NCBI RefSeq assembly: GCF_003010965.1
Contig: NZ_PGGM01000005.1
Location: 1-64,000 of the forward strand
Source: Phyllobacterium sophorae
Lineage (GTDB): Bacteria > Pseudomonadota > Alphaproteobacteria > Rhizobiales > Rhizobiaceae
Direction of reading: 5' to 3'
Length of the DNA stretch: 64,000 bases
Part shown: positions 1 through 10,166 of the stretch, in pieces
Layout of the letters: every line of letters begins with the position of its first letter
Position numbering within the stretch: position 1 is the stretch's first letter
Program-made: the position numbers and the translations under genes
The notes under the pieces: model-generated
Told to the model about the DNA's origin: nothing
The model's database searches: none
Seen by the model: the letters and a program-made list of their open reading frames with translations, nothing else

Positions 1-1
1 C

Positions 2-112
2 GGGACTGGAAAACCGCCAAAGGTCGCTATAACTGCAATCATGCGAAAACTTATCGTCCTCGCCAACGCGCTCCTGCGCGACAACCGAAAATGGAACCAA
101 AAAGCCACTTGA
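2..112 (+). CDS. IS110-family transposase, C-terminal end (partial)
   Basis: The last 36 codons of a gene that begins before the window. The frame reads GTGKPPKVAITAIMRKLIVL and ends in NRKWNQKAT before a TGA at 110-112. The pattern K-x-A-(I/L)-T-A-(I/V)-M-R-K-L-I-x-L-A-N-x-L near the C-terminus is characteristic of IS110/IS116 transposases (Transposase_20 domain), the DEDD-type recombinases of circularising insertion sequences. The catalytic part is not visible, so intactness cannot be judged. IS110 elements usually lack terminal inverted repeats, so the element's right end cannot be placed; the next gene stops only 14 bp downstream on the other strand. Family assignment rests on a short segment and is by recognition only. 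Confidence 0.7.
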   Translation, partial: GTGKPPKVAITAIMRKLIVLANALLRDNRKWNQKAT

Positions 113-126
113 TCAAAACGGATACT

Positions 127-552
127 CTAGGCTGTTGGAGGCACCGCGATATGCAGCGCCAGGAGGATCCACAGCATTCCATTGAGGGCACAACCGATTG
201 CAAAGATCGGCTGACGCAATCTGAGCCGGTTTGTTGTGACATGAACGAGGGTGTGGGCGATGCGCATGGCAACAAAACACCACGCGACAATAACCGCAAG
301 CAAGGTAGCGCCGTTTACTGCATAGAGCGCCAGGCAGACCACGTAGAAAAGCATGGGCAATTCAAAAAGATTGATCAGGTTCCGTATGGCCGTGACACTG
401 GCTTCCGGTTCATTGAGGGGAAGCTTGAAATCACGTCGCGACGCTTGTCCGCTCGTCACAGCCTTCCTGCGCCGAAGCAGAACCAGTGCATAGACCAGAT
501 AGATCAAGGCCGTCAGTGCGATCATCGGCCAGAAAATTGCGGTTTGCGACAT
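127..552 (-). CDS. MAPEG-family membrane protein
   Basis: A 141-residue integral membrane protein with about four hydrophobic segments, consistent with the MAPEG family (membrane-associated eicosanoid/glutathione metabolism proteins). The loop RNLINLFELPMLFYVVCLAL is typical of bacterial MAPEG proteins, which are often of unknown substrate. I chose the ATG at 552 (MSQTAIFW) because a strong AGGAGGG ribosome site precedes it; a longer reading to 714 would run into the upstream LysR gene. It lies 19 bp downstream of the LysR gene on the same strand and is probably cotranscribed with it. Enzymatic role unknown. Confidence 0.8.
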   Translation of the reverse strand: MSQTAIFWPMIALTALIYLVYALVLLRRRKAVTSGQASRRDFKLPLNEPEASVTAIRNLINLFELPMLFYVVCLALYAVNGATLLAVIVAWCFVAMRIAHTLVHVTTNRLRLRQPIFAIGCALNGMLWILLALHIAVPPTA

Positions 553-571
553 GATGCCCTCCTGAACTTGC

Positions 572-1498
572 CTATACGTTCTTTTCAGGGATGTGGACCA
601 TGCGCAAGCCCGGCACCTGTTTGAGACCAGAGGCCAGATGATCGATGAAGGCGCGCACCTTGCGCGGCATGAATCGAACAGTCGCATAGACCACATGAAT
701 CTCCATCGGCGCATAGGAATAATCCGGCAGCACCCGTACCAGCTTGCGCTCGTCGAGGAGCGATTTAATCAAGGGCACCTGCGCGCCGCCGACGCCAAGG
801 CCAGCGCAGAGTGCTTCATTGAGCACGAAGGCGTTGTTGGCAAGAAAGCTCGAGCGCACCGGCACGGTAACCGGACCGCCCGGCCCGACAAGCGGAATTG
901 CCTCGCCCTGCGGCGACCAGACAAACCGGATGTGCCGGTGCTGCGAGAGATCATGCGGCGTCTGCGGATTGCCATGAGCGGCAAGGTAGGCCGGCGAGGC
1001 GACGAGAACACGCTCGAATGTCGCCAGTTTTCTGGCGACGAGATCGGAAGATTTCAGATCGCCGAAGCGGATCGCGACGTCGACACCTTCGGCGATCAGA
1101 TCGGCAAAACGGTCATCGAGAACAAGTTCGATTGTCAATTCCGGATGCAGACGCTGGAACTCGATGACAATGGGCGAAAGGTGCATCTGGCCAAACCCCA
1201 CCGGTCCATGCAACCGCAACTTGCCACGCAGGCCCGCCGAGAATTCACCTGTGCTTTCTTCCGCCTCGTCGACCGCCTGCAGGATCTGCCGTGCATGCTG
1301 GTAATAGGTCTCACCACCTTCCGTCAGGGCAAGCTGGCGGGTCGAGCGGTGGAACAGCCGTGTACGGAGGTGCCGTTCCAGCGCCGCGATCTGCTGGCTG
1401 ACGGCCGGCTGGGTCAGACCAAGCTCGCGCGCCGCAGCTGACAAGGTTCCAAGCTCCGCGACGCGGAGAAAGGTCTTCATCGCAGCGAATCTGTCCAT
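572..1498 (-). CDS. LysR-family transcriptional regulator
   Basis: A 308-residue LysR-type regulator. Residues 1-60 form the winged helix-turn-helix (MDRFAAMKTFLRVAELGTLS, then AARELGLTQPAVSQQIAALE), followed by a two-lobed effector domain. The ATG at 1498 is preceded by GAGG at a proper distance. The gene is divergent from the PRISE-type reductase at 1605, and the 106-bp intergenic region holds a T-N11-A palindrome at 1556-1572, the usual arrangement for a LysR regulator controlling its divergent neighbour. Regulation of the reductase is therefore inferred from layout; the inducer is unknown. A MAPEG gene follows on the same strand. Confidence 0.93.
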   Translation of the reverse strand: MDRFAAMKTFLRVAELGTLSAAARELGLTQPAVSQQIAALERHLRTRLFHRSTRQLALTEGGETYYQHARQILQAVDEAEESTGEFSAGLRGKLRLHGPVGFGQMHLSPIVIEFQRLHPELTIELVLDDRFADLIAEGVDVAIRFGDLKSSDLVARKLATFERVLVASPAYLAAHGNPQTPHDLSQHRHIRFVWSPQGEAIPLVGPGGPVTVPVRSSFLANNAFVLNEALCAGLGVGGAQVPLIKSLLDERKLVRVLPDYSYAPMEIHVVYATVRFMPRKVRAFIDHLASGLKQVPGLRMVHIPEKNV

Positions 1499-1555
1499 AA
1501 TTACCTCAAAGAATTTCTTATGAACGATATCAATACTTCGCTACTACGCAAAGAT

Positions 1556-1572
1556 ATATGAATGGATCATAT
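1556..1572. promoter_or_regulatory. Putative LysR-type operator (T-N11-A)
   Basis: Inverted repeat ATATG-N7-CATAT between the divergent LysR gene (start 1498) and the reductase gene (start 1605). It satisfies the T-N11-A rule for LysR regulators in two registers. Position and symmetry suggest the autoregulatory and target operator; no binding data. Confidence 0.5.
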
Positions 1573-1574
1573 CT

Positions 1575-1592
1575 GGTTCAGTGATTTGAACC
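1575..1592. repeat. Inverted repeat GGTTCA-N6-TGAACC in leader of PRISE gene
   Basis: Perfect 6-bp arms (1575-1580 and 1587-1592) separated by six bases, lying directly before the GGAGA ribosome site of the gene at 1605. It could be a second operator or an mRNA hairpin near the translation start. Confidence 0.45.
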
Positions 1593-1604
1593 GGAGATTT
1601 CGAA

Positions 1605-2654
1605 ATGACCAAGAAAGCAGTTGTTGTCGGCGCCAATGGCATTATCGGCGGCAATCTCATCACGCATCTCGTTGAGCTCGGAGGTTGGGAAGTCGTTGGC
1701 CTGTCGCGGCGCGGCGGTGAAACCGCCGGGAAAGTCAGGCATATTGCAGTCGATCTACTTGATGCGGTAGATGCGAAGGCGAAACTCGCTGATCTTACGG
1801 ACACGACGCACATCTTCTATGCGGCCTATCAGGACAGGCCAAGCTGGGCAGAACTCGTGCCGCCCAACCTCGCCATGCTGGTCAATGTCGTCAATGCAAT
1901 CGAGCCGATTGCGCCCGGTCTGGAGCACATCAGCCTGATGCAGGGCTACAAGGTCTATGGCGCGCATCTCGGTCCGTTCAAGACACCGGCGCGCGAATCC
2001 GATGCCAACCACATGCCGCCGGAATTCAACATCGATCAGCAAGACTTTCTGGAGGCATCGCAGAAGGGCAAGGCCTGGACCTGGTCGGCGCTGCGCCCGT
2101 CCGTCGTTGTCGGCTTTGCGCTCGGCAATCCGATGAACCTCGCTTCTGTTATTGCGGTATATGCATCGATGTCCAAGGAACTTGGGATTCCGCTGCGCTT
2201 TCCCGGAAAACCCGGCGCCTATGGCAGTCTTCTGGAAATGACCGACGCAGGACTGCTGGCGCGGGCGACAGTGTTCATCGCGACGAACCCGCAATGCGGG
2301 AACCAGGCCTACAACATCAATAATGGCGACCTCTTCCGCTGGAGCGAGATGTGGCCAAAGATCGCCAAGTTCTTCGATCTGCAGCTCGCCCCGCCGCTTC
2401 CCATGTCGCTAACCGTCGTCATGTCCGACAAGGAGACGCTGTGGAACAGGATGGTCGACAAGCACAGTCTTATGCATACGCCCTACAGCGATGTGTCATC
2501 CTGGGGATTTGGCGATGCCGTCTTCGGCTGGAACTATGATTTCTTTGCCGATGGCACGAAATTGCGGCGCGCCGGCTTTCACGAGTATGTCGATACGGAA
2601 GAGATGTTCCTGCGCGTGTTCAGCGATCTGCGGGAGCGGAAGATCATTCCATGA
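1605..2654 (+). CDS. PRISE-type short-chain dehydrogenase/reductase (progesterone 5-beta-reductase/iridoid synthase-like)
   Basis: A 349-residue NAD(P)-dependent reductase. The N-terminus has a Rossmann fold (VVVGANGIIGGNLITHL, residues 6-22). The remainder aligns by eye with plant progesterone 5-beta-reductase: QGYKVYG at 113-119 matches the QTGxKHYxG region with the conserved Lys (K116), YNINNGDLFRW matches FNVSNGDVFKW, and the C-terminus KIIP matches KIVP. PRISE enzymes reduce activated C=C bonds of enones. The NFYYxxED motif carrying the catalytic tyrosine is here EFNIDQQD (140-147), so that Tyr is replaced, which may change substrate or reaction. ATG is preceded by GGAG. Divergent from a LysR gene likely to control it. 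Databases would probably call it an NAD-dependent epimerase. Confidence 0.85.
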   Translation: MTKKAVVVGANGIIGGNLITHLVELGGWEVVGLSRRGGETAGKVRHIAVDLLDAVDAKAKLADLTDTTHIFYAAYQDRPSWAELVPPNLAMLVNVVNAIEPIAPGLEHISLMQGYKVYGAHLGPFKTPARESDANHMPPEFNIDQQDFLEASQKGKAWTWSALRPSVVVGFALGNPMNLASVIAVYASMSKELGIPLRFPGKPGAYGSLLEMTDAGLLARATVFIATNPQCGNQAYNINNGDLFRWSEMWPKIAKFFDLQLAPPLPMSLTVVMSDKETLWNRMVDKHSLMHTPYSDVSSWGFGDAVFGWNYDFFADGTKLRRAGFHEYVDTEEMFLRVFSDLRERKIIP

Positions 2655-2664
2655 GTTGGGAGCC

Positions 2665-3204
2665 TTACTCCGTAAATGGCTCACCCTGCCGTCGCGGCTT
2701 GTCATAGTTCAGGAAGAATTCGTCGAGCTGCGGCGGTGGAACGTTGGTCCCCGCCAGCATGGCATGTGCCTGCCCGCGATGATGAATCTGGTGAACGAAG
2801 AGATGCGACAGCACCAGGTAGATGGGTTCCTGCGACGTCTCGCCGGTGCCCCATGTGATCGAGATAATCCTGTCGAGGTCTTCCGGAGCGAGATCATCGC
2901 AAAAGCCGATAAGGCTGTTGTCGAACTCGGTCTGGGCAAGCTTTAGTTCCGTAGCTTTCGGATAGGGAATATTGCCAGCGAGGCCAATATTCTTGCGGCC
3001 CTTGCCGATCATATCGGCCATGTAAATGTGATCGACGATAAGATTGTGGTTGAGGGTCAGCTGGATGGATGGGAAGAAACTGGTGCGCTCCTGCGCGAAT
3101 TCCGCATCGGTGAGCTGCTCACAAGCACTCAGGAGCCGATGATTCGACCAGGCACTGTTGCGGGCCATGGTCGAGAAATGATCGCGAAGGGCGGTGTCAG
3201 ACAT
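2665..3204 (-). CDS. DinB-family protein
   Basis: A 179-residue four-helix-bundle protein of the DinB/DUF664 superfamily. Histidines expected to bind a metal occur in NHNLIVDHIYMADM and HLFVHQIHHRGQAHAML. Members include thiol-dependent transferases and many proteins of unknown function. The ATG at 3204 has a GGAGG ribosome site five bases upstream. It starts 20 bp after the guaB stop on the same strand and may be read from the guaB transcript. Its 3' end is 10 bp from the convergent reductase gene. The specific reaction is unknown. Confidence 0.85.
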   Translation of the reverse strand: MSDTALRDHFSTMARNSAWSNHRLLSACEQLTDAEFAQERTSFFPSIQLTLNHNLIVDHIYMADMIGKGRKNIGLAGNIPYPKATELKLAQTEFDNSLIGFCDDLAPEDLDRIISITWGTGETSQEPIYLVLSHLFVHQIHHRGQAHAMLAGTNVPPPQLDEFFLNYDKPRRQGEPFTE

Positions 3205-3224
3205 CGCGCCCTCCGCGTTGTTTG

Positions 3225-4760
<1,536 letters not shown>

Positions 4761-4765
4761 CTAAA

Positions 4766-4790
4766 GGGCGCACCACGGTGGTGGCGCGCC
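4766..4790. repeat. Imperfect inverted repeat between MBL-fold gene and guaB
   Basis: GC-rich dyad with a CACCA/TGGTG core and flanking GCG/CGC pairs separated by a bulge. On the minus strand it follows the metallo-beta-lactamase-fold gene and is followed by TTTAG, about 40 bases before guaB. It could be a weak terminator or part of the guaB leader. Confidence 0.35.
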
Positions 4791-4956
4791 GAGTCAGTTG
4801 TGTTCAAGTGAATTGGCACGGGCTGGTAACATGGATATGCCGGTTTGAAAAGACGTAAACGCAATTACTGGCACGCCTGCGACTATCGAGGCGCATAATA
4901 TTGACGATTCTCGAATCGTGCGGTCCAACGCACGCGCGCCGAACATCACGATCTGC

Positions 4957-5940
4957 CTAAACATCGAACTGATAGGTAGCCGGTACGAAGCGGTAGCCCG
5001 TCTCCTGTTTTTCGACATAGCCGACGGCCGGGAACGGCATATGGTAGCCGATGAAAGGCACTTTGTCGGTCGCGATCATGTCGAATACTTTTTTGCGCGT
5101 GGCCGCACCCATCGGCTTGTCGGTGTCGAAGGCGACCTCCCAATCGGGACGCTGCAGCGAAGCGACATAGTGATTGGCTGTATCGGCCGTCAGGACAATA
5201 TGTTTCCCGGCCGATTCAATATGGAAAATCATGTGTCCCGGCGTATGACCATACGCCGCCTCGCTGGCAATGCCTGAAACGACAGAATCACCAGCCTTGA
5301 TGAAGGTGGTTTTTTCAGCGAGTGGCTTGACCTTGGCGCTGACACCCTTCGCACCGTTTTCTGCCGGCGTTCCCGTGCGGGCAGGATCGGTCCAGTAGTC
5401 ATATTCGACCTGGCCGGCGACATAGCGCGCATTGGCAAAGCCTGGCGTCTCGCCATTCATGAGACCGCCAATGTGATCGCCGTGCATATGCGTAATAACG
5501 ACAATTGTGACCTGGTCCGGTGTATATCCGGCAGCCTTCATATTGGCCTCCAACTGGCCGAGCCCATTTTCGCGGCCGCCGGCGCCAAACCCGGTATCGA
5601 ACAGCACCAGTTCAGACCCCGTATTCACCAGAACAGGCGTAAAACCATTGACCATTTTTGTTTCTGGCAGAAAGTTCGCCTTCATCAGTTCGGCGACCGC
5701 CTCGGGCTTCTGGTTGGCACCAAAGGTTGGATGCGGGCCATCGCCGGGCCGCAATCCGTCAAGCAATGTGGTGATCTCGAAATCTCCCAGCTTGAACCGC
5801 TTGAAGCCCGGAGTCTTGGCATCTGATTGCGGCACGGCTGCATCGGCAGTTGTGGTCATTAGTTGCGGTATTACCAATCCTCCTGCCATCGCACTGGAAG
5901 CAAGGAAAAGGTCGCGGCGCGAAATCTCGAATGTCGACAT
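4957..5940 (-). CDS. Tat-exported metallo-beta-lactamase-fold hydrolase
   Basis: A 327-residue metallo-hydrolase. Residues 1-35 form a twin-arginine signal (SRRDLFLASSAMAGG, then a hydrophobic stretch ending near ADA), which predicts folded export to the periplasm. The metal-binding motif THMHGDHIGG and later TGHTPGHM-type histidine (AYGHTPGHM) identify the MBL fold. The sequence resembles broad-range hydrolases and quorum-quenching lactonase-like proteins, but the substrate cannot be told. ATG at 5940 follows AAGGAG at good spacing. It is divergent from the DHA2-type exporter at 6176, leaving a 235-bp shared control region. A role in detoxification is inferred only from the neighbour. Confidence 0.88.
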   Translation of the reverse strand: MSTFEISRRDLFLASSAMAGGLVIPQLMTTTADAAVPQSDAKTPGFKRFKLGDFEITTLLDGLRPGDGPHPTFGANQKPEAVAELMKANFLPETKMVNGFTPVLVNTGSELVLFDTGFGAGGRENGLGQLEANMKAAGYTPDQVTIVVITHMHGDHIGGLMNGETPGFANARYVAGQVEYDYWTDPARTGTPAENGAKGVSAKVKPLAEKTTFIKAGDSVVSGIASEAAYGHTPGHMIFHIESAGKHIVLTADTANHYVASLQRPDWEVAFDTDKPMGAATRKKVFDMIATDKVPFIGYHMPFPAVGYVEKQETGYRFVPATYQFDV

Positions 5941-6175
5941 GAATTATCTCCTTGAGGCAGCCATTGATACTGCCGCAGTCTACACCGCGCCGCATGGACG
6001 TCGCTGGTCTGCACCTTCCAAATCGATCACAAGAACCGGCGGCTGGATCACTTCTGTTTGATCGACGCTTGAGCAAGTACATCTGCAATGCTATCGGAAC
6101 TCGCACCAACAGACTCAAGTCCCTCCTTCTGGACCTGCCTCCTGTTTTCCTGATCTGTGAGAACTGGAATCCATC

Positions 6176-7579
6176 GTGAATCGCATCGTTCCGCTCGTGC
6201 TTGCCGTAGCTCTGTTTATGGAGCAAATGGACTCGACCGTTATCTCGACGTCGCTGCCGGCGATCGCCGCGGATATCGGTACGAGCCCGATCGCATTGAA
6301 ACTGGCCCTGACGGCCTATCTCGTTTCCCTCGCCGTCTTCATTCCGGTCAGCGGCTGGATGGCTGACCGATTCGGTGCGAAAAACGTGTTCCGGGCGGCA
6401 ATTGTAGTATTCGTCCTTGGATCCATCGCCTGCGCTGTGTCTGACTCATTGCTTGCATTCGTTGTATCGCGCTTCTTTCAGGGCGTTGGCGGGGCGATGA
6501 TGACGCCGGTCGGACGCCTGGTTCTGGTGCGGTCGACACCGCGCAGCGAATTGGTCGGAGCAATGGCCTGGCTGACGATGCCTGCCCTTATCGGACCGCT
6601 GCTGGGGCCACCTGTCGGGGGCTTTCTAACCACCTATTTCAGCTGGCACTGGATCTTCCTGATCAATGTGCCGATTGGCGTGATCGGCATCTGGTTTGCC
6701 ACACGCTATCTTCCCGCGGTCGAAACTCTGATCCAGCGGCCGCTCGATGTCACCGGTTTTTTCCTCAGCGGCATCGCGGCCTCCGGCATCGTCTTCGGCT
6801 TGTCCGTCGTCAGTCTTCCGGCCTTGCCCTCATGGGTGGGCCTCTCGACGCTTGCCGTCGGGATCGTATCGGCCATCCTCTACCTCCTGCACGCTCGCAG
6901 GACGGCAGAGCCACTGCTGGCCCTCAATCTGTTCAACAATCAGGTGTTCAGGGCGGCGATAATCGGCGGCAGCCTGTTCCGCATTGGTGTTGGCGCCGTG
7001 CCATTCCTGCTGCCTCTAATGTTTCAAATCGGTTTCGGCATGACACCATTCCAGTCGGGCATGATCACCTTTGTGTCGGCGCTCGGCGCCATGAGCATGA
7101 AGCTCGTGACTACATGGTTCTATCGCAAGACCGGGTTCCGCAATTCGCTGATGTACGGATCGCTGGTCGCTGCTGGCTTCATCGCCATCAACGGGTTCTT
7201 CACCCCGGAGACGCCGTACTTGCTGATGATCCTGCTGCTTCTGGCTGGCGGATTCTTCCGTTCGCTGTTCTTCACCGGCACAAATGCCCTCGCCTATGCG
7301 GATATTCCGAACGAGCAGACCAGCCAGGCAACCCCCATCAGTTCCGTCGCCCAGCAGATTTCCATCGCACTTGGGGTTGCGGTTGCGGGTGGCATTCTCG
7401 AGGTTTCCACCAATATCCATGGCGGACCGCTGCAGCTCTCCGATTTCCACATCGCCTTCTTTATCGTGGCAGCTGTGTCCGCCCTGGCCTGCCTGTCGTT
7501 CAGAGGCTTGAACCCGGACGCAGGTGCTGAGGTATCGGGGCATCGGCCACTGATCAAGATTGCAGCGCCGGCCGAATAA
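6176..7579 (+). CDS. MFS drug exporter, DHA2 (EmrB/QacA) type
   Basis: A 467-residue major facilitator with about 14 hydrophobic segments. The start LAVALFMEQMDSTVISTSLPAI (split here as MEQMDSTVISTSLPAIAADI) is the DHA2 motif D1 region, GWMADRFGAKNVF is the MFS motif A, and GPLLGPPVGGFL is the antiporter motif C. Such proteins export drugs or metabolites by proton antiport at the inner membrane. The first codon is GTG at 6176 with a weak ribosome site; no better start is near. Divergent from an exported MBL-fold hydrolase. Substrate unknown. Confidence 0.9.
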   Translation: MNRIVPLVLAVALFMEQMDSTVISTSLPAIAADIGTSPIALKLALTAYLVSLAVFIPVSGWMADRFGAKNVFRAAIVVFVLGSIACAVSDSLLAFVVSRFFQGVGGAMMTPVGRLVLVRSTPRSELVGAMAWLTMPALIGPLLGPPVGGFLTTYFSWHWIFLINVPIGVIGIWFATRYLPAVETLIQRPLDVTGFFLSGIAASGIVFGLSVVSLPALPSWVGLSTLAVGIVSAILYLLHARRTAEPLLALNLFNNQVFRAAIIGGSLFRIGVGAVPFLLPLMFQIGFGMTPFQSGMITFVSALGAMSMKLVTTWFYRKTGFRNSLMYGSLVAAGFIAINGFFTPETPYLLMILLLLAGGFFRSLFFTGTNALAYADIPNEQTSQATPISSVAQQISIALGVAVAGGILEVSTNIHGGPLQLSDFHIAFFIVAAVSALACLSFRGLNPDAGAEVSGHRPLIKIAAPAE

Positions 7580-7654
7580 GACGCAGCACAAACCTTGCGT
7601 TTCCAGTGTACGGCGCGGTTTTGCCTGTGTCCAAGATCGCGGCTCGAGCGTAAG

Positions 7655-8356
7655 TCAACCCTTGAAGTCGCGCGCCAGCAAATAGAGCTCGACGGACTCC
7701 GCCCGGGATGCGGGTGGTTTGACGTGATGCACGGATTTGAAGTGCTTCTTCAACAGGGTAAGCACCTCGTTTTCGGTCCCCCCTTGAAATGTCTTGGTGA
7801 GGAAATGTCCACCGGGGCTCAGAACGGCAACAGCAAAATCCGCGGCGACTTCGCACAGGTGCGTCGTACGGATGTGATCCGTGCGGCGGTGGCCGGTCGT
7901 CGGCGCCGCCATATCCGAAAGCACGATATCAGGCGCTCCGCCAAGTGCTTCCATCAGCCTGTCAGGCGCCGCATCATCAAGGAAATCCATTTCGAGCAAT
8001 GTTACCCCCGGCAGGGGATCGACATGCAAATAGTCGATGCCGACCACCGTCGGAAAATCATCCGGGGAACCGACGATCGAGGCGGCAATCTGGCTCCAGC
8101 CGCCCGGCGCGGCCCCAAGATCGATAATGCGCTGGCCCTTTTTCAGTATTTTGTAGCGATCATTGATCTCGATCAGCTTATAGGCCGCACGTGATCTATA
8201 GCCATCCTGCTTCGAGCGCTGGACATAGGGATCGTTGATGTGACGCTCCAGCCAGCGGCGTGAGGATTCCTTGATCGTGCCGGCCTTCTTCTTGATTTTG
8301 GTGTGCAGGCCGCGTGTGCCGGTGCCACCGCGACCGCCTGTTGTTGTCTTAGCCAT
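7655..8356 (-). CDS. rlmE: 23S rRNA 2'-O-ribose U2552 methyltransferase
   Basis: A 233-residue RrmJ/FtsJ-type methyltransferase that uses SAM to methylate U2552 in the A-loop of 23S rRNA late in 50S assembly. Visible motifs are [11 protein letters not shown] (catalytic Lys), the SAM site [25 protein letters not shown] (catalytic Asp) and [12 protein letters not shown] (catalytic Lys). The first 45 residues are basic ([20 protein letters not shown]), typical of rhizobial members. ATG at 8356 is five bases after GGAG. It starts 13 bp after the ppx stop, so the two are probably one operon. Confidence 0.95.
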   Translation of the reverse strand: MAKTTTGGRGGTGTRGLHTKIKKKAGTIKESSRRWLERHINDPYVQRSKQDGYRSRAAYKLIEINDRYKILKKGQRIIDLGAAPGGWSQIAASIVGSPDDFPTVVGIDYLHVDPLPGVTLLEMDFLDDAAPDRLMEALGGAPDIVLSDMAAPTTGHRRTDHIRTTHLCEVAADFAVAVLSPGGHFLTKTFQGGTENEVLTLLKKHFKSVHHVKPPASRAESVELYLLARDFKG

Positions 8357-8369
8357 GTGCACTCCGATT

Positions 8370-9824
8370 TTACGCCCCTTGGGCGCGGTGCCAGCGATTA
8401 CGCCACGCACCATCGCGCGACATGAGTTCGGTTAGAATACCTTCGCGCAAACCGCGATCGGCCACGCGCAACTTCTGGCTTGGCCAGACATTGCGGATGG
8501 CGTCAAGAATGGCGCAACCGGCGAGAACGAGGTCGGCGCGATCAGCGCCGATGCATGGATTGGCAACCCGCTCATCAAAACTCCAGGACAGGAGCCTGCT
8601 GGTCATCTCCGTAACATCGTCATTCTGCATCCAGATACCATCGATGCGGCGGCGGTCATAGCGCTCGAGCCCAAGATGAATGCCCGCAAGCGTCGTTACC
8701 GTGCCGGACGTGCCGAGCAGGTGAAAGTTCTGGCTCTTGACCAGATCGCCGAGTTTGTGACGCTCGGAAAAATCATTGAGAAGATCGGCGACATGATTGA
8801 CCATGACGGCGAAATTATCCGTCGTCACATCGCGCCCGCCAAAACGTTCCGCCAGCGTCACCACTCCCACCGGCAGCGATGTCCAGGCGATGATGTGCTC
8901 GGCGAGACGCGGCGAGCGGCGTTCGGAAACATCTATCAGGGCGATCTCGGAAGAACCACCGCCTATGTCGAACAAAACGACGGCATCGGTTTCCCGCTCG
9001 ACCAGGGTACCGCAGCCCGAAACTGCGAGCCGAGCTTCGGTCTGGCGATTGATGATCTCCAGTTCCAGTCCGGTCTCGTCTTTCACCCTGGCAAGAAACT
9101 CTGCCCCGTTCTCAGCCTGACGGCAGGCTTCGGTAGCAATGAGACGGGCCTTGCGCACGTCGTGATTGTCGAGCTTGTCGCGGCAGATCTTTAGCGCCTC
9201 GATGGCGCGGTTCATGGCATTGGCACTCAGACGCCCGGTAGCACCGAGACCTTCACCGAGACGAACGATTCGCGAGAAAGCATCGACGACGCGAAACTGT
9301 CCGGGACGCGTCGGCGACGCTACCAGAAGCCGGCAATTGTTGGTGCCCAGATCAAGAGCTGCATAAAGCGATGCGCCTATGTATTTGGGTTCATGCCGAG
9401 GCATTTCCCGTGGAGGTTGTAGAGACCCGCTCGGCAGTGCCGAAACGGCGGGTGCAACGTCAGCCGGCTTGACACCCGAACGTCCTCGACGGCGAAACCT
9501 GTTGGGTCGCCGCTTCTTGCCCGTCCGTTGCGGCGCGTTGCTGGCGTCAGCGGCGGCAGCAACGGCAGGCGTTGCGGCAAGCACCTGCTCTGCCGGAACA
9601 GTGATCTGTTTCGACTTGCCTCGCCTGCGACGGCGTGCGCGTTTCTTTGGGCTCTTGTCGAAGCGTCTGCCTTCAGAATCGGACTGGCTTTCCTGCTTGT
9701 GCGGAGCAGGATCCCCATGTGGCCCGGGTCCGTTCTTGGCGGAATCTGCAGTGCCGTTGAGCACTTTACCACCAGACGCCCCTCCATTCGGCGCGTCTGA
9801 CACGCCAGATTCGGGGTCTTTCAA
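8370..9824 (-). CDS. Ppx/GppA-family phosphatase with basic N-terminal extension
   Basis: A 484-residue protein. Residues about 150-480 are an ASKHA-fold exopolyphosphatase/pppGpp phosphatase domain: phosphate-1 loop [12 protein letters not shown], phosphate-2 loop [14 protein letters not shown]. It should hydrolyse polyphosphate and/or pppGpp. Residues 1-145 are low in complexity and strongly basic, with [13 protein letters not shown] and [15 protein letters not shown], and look disordered and RNA-binding. The first codon is TTG, seven bases after AAGGA; the next ATG lies near residue 140 at the domain edge, so a short form cannot be excluded. Followed 13 bp later by rlmE. Confidence 0.88.
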   Translation of the reverse strand: MKDPESGVSDAPNGGASGGKVLNGTADSAKNGPGPHGDPAPHKQESQSDSEGRRFDKSPKKRARRRRRGKSKQITVPAEQVLAATPAVAAAADASNAPQRTGKKRRPNRFRRRGRSGVKPADVAPAVSALPSGSLQPPREMPRHEPKYIGASLYAALDLGTNNCRLLVASPTRPGQFRVVDAFSRIVRLGEGLGATGRLSANAMNRAIEALKICRDKLDNHDVRKARLIATEACRQAENGAEFLARVKDETGLELEIINRQTEARLAVSGCGTLVERETDAVVLFDIGGGSSEIALIDVSERRSPRLAEHIIAWTSLPVGVVTLAERFGGRDVTTDNFAVMVNHVADLLNDFSERHKLGDLVKSQNFHLLGTSGTVTTLAGIHLGLERYDRRRIDGIWMQNDDVTEMTSRLLSWSFDERVANPCIGADRADLVLAGCAILDAIRNVWPSQKLRVADRGLREGILTELMSRDGAWRNRWHRAQGA

Positions 9825-9881
9825 AATCTTATCCTTCGAGCGCCGCGCGAACCATCAAGGACGCAGGCAGGACGCTTTGTA

Positions 9882-9899
9882 ATTAACGTTAGCGTTAAT
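9882..9899. promoter_or_regulatory. Inverted repeat ATTAACG-TTAG-CGTTAAT upstream of ppx
   Basis: Perfect 7-bp arms with a 4-bp spacer, about 60 bp before the ppx start codon. AT-rich symmetrical sites of this size are typical dimer operators. The cognate factor is unknown. Confidence 0.45.
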
Positions 9900-10138
9900 G
9901 TAACATGCTTTGCCAAATATCCAAGGGCTCGGGGCAAAATAGGAAACGTGCAAGAATACGAACGCCCGCGGTCGATATTCTCCCGCTGTTTCCGATCCGT
10001 TCGCACACCTATAGCTCCAAGGGATTAACTTATCGCGGTGGGGCTTGAGATATTTCCGTGCTAGCTTTCGCCGCGGCCCATTGCTTCATTTGAGCTCCAA
10101 CCCCTTCTTTTGATCGCCCGGCCAAACACATGTTCTTA

Positions 10139-10166
10139 TTGATAATTCGCGCATAAGTTGTATAAG
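10139..10166 (+). promoter_or_regulatory. Candidate sigma-70 promoter for the small gene at 10196
   Basis: TTGATA (10139-10144), 16-bp spacer, TATAAG (10161-10166). Expected transcript start near 10173 would leave a leader of about 23 bases before the ATG at 10196. Confidence 0.4.

Noticed and set aside
91-624. A 177-codon rightward frame over the MAPEG gene
   Set aside because: It is the opposite-strand shadow of the MAPEG gene; its protein has no domain and is rich in Asp/His/Arg as typical of antisense frames.
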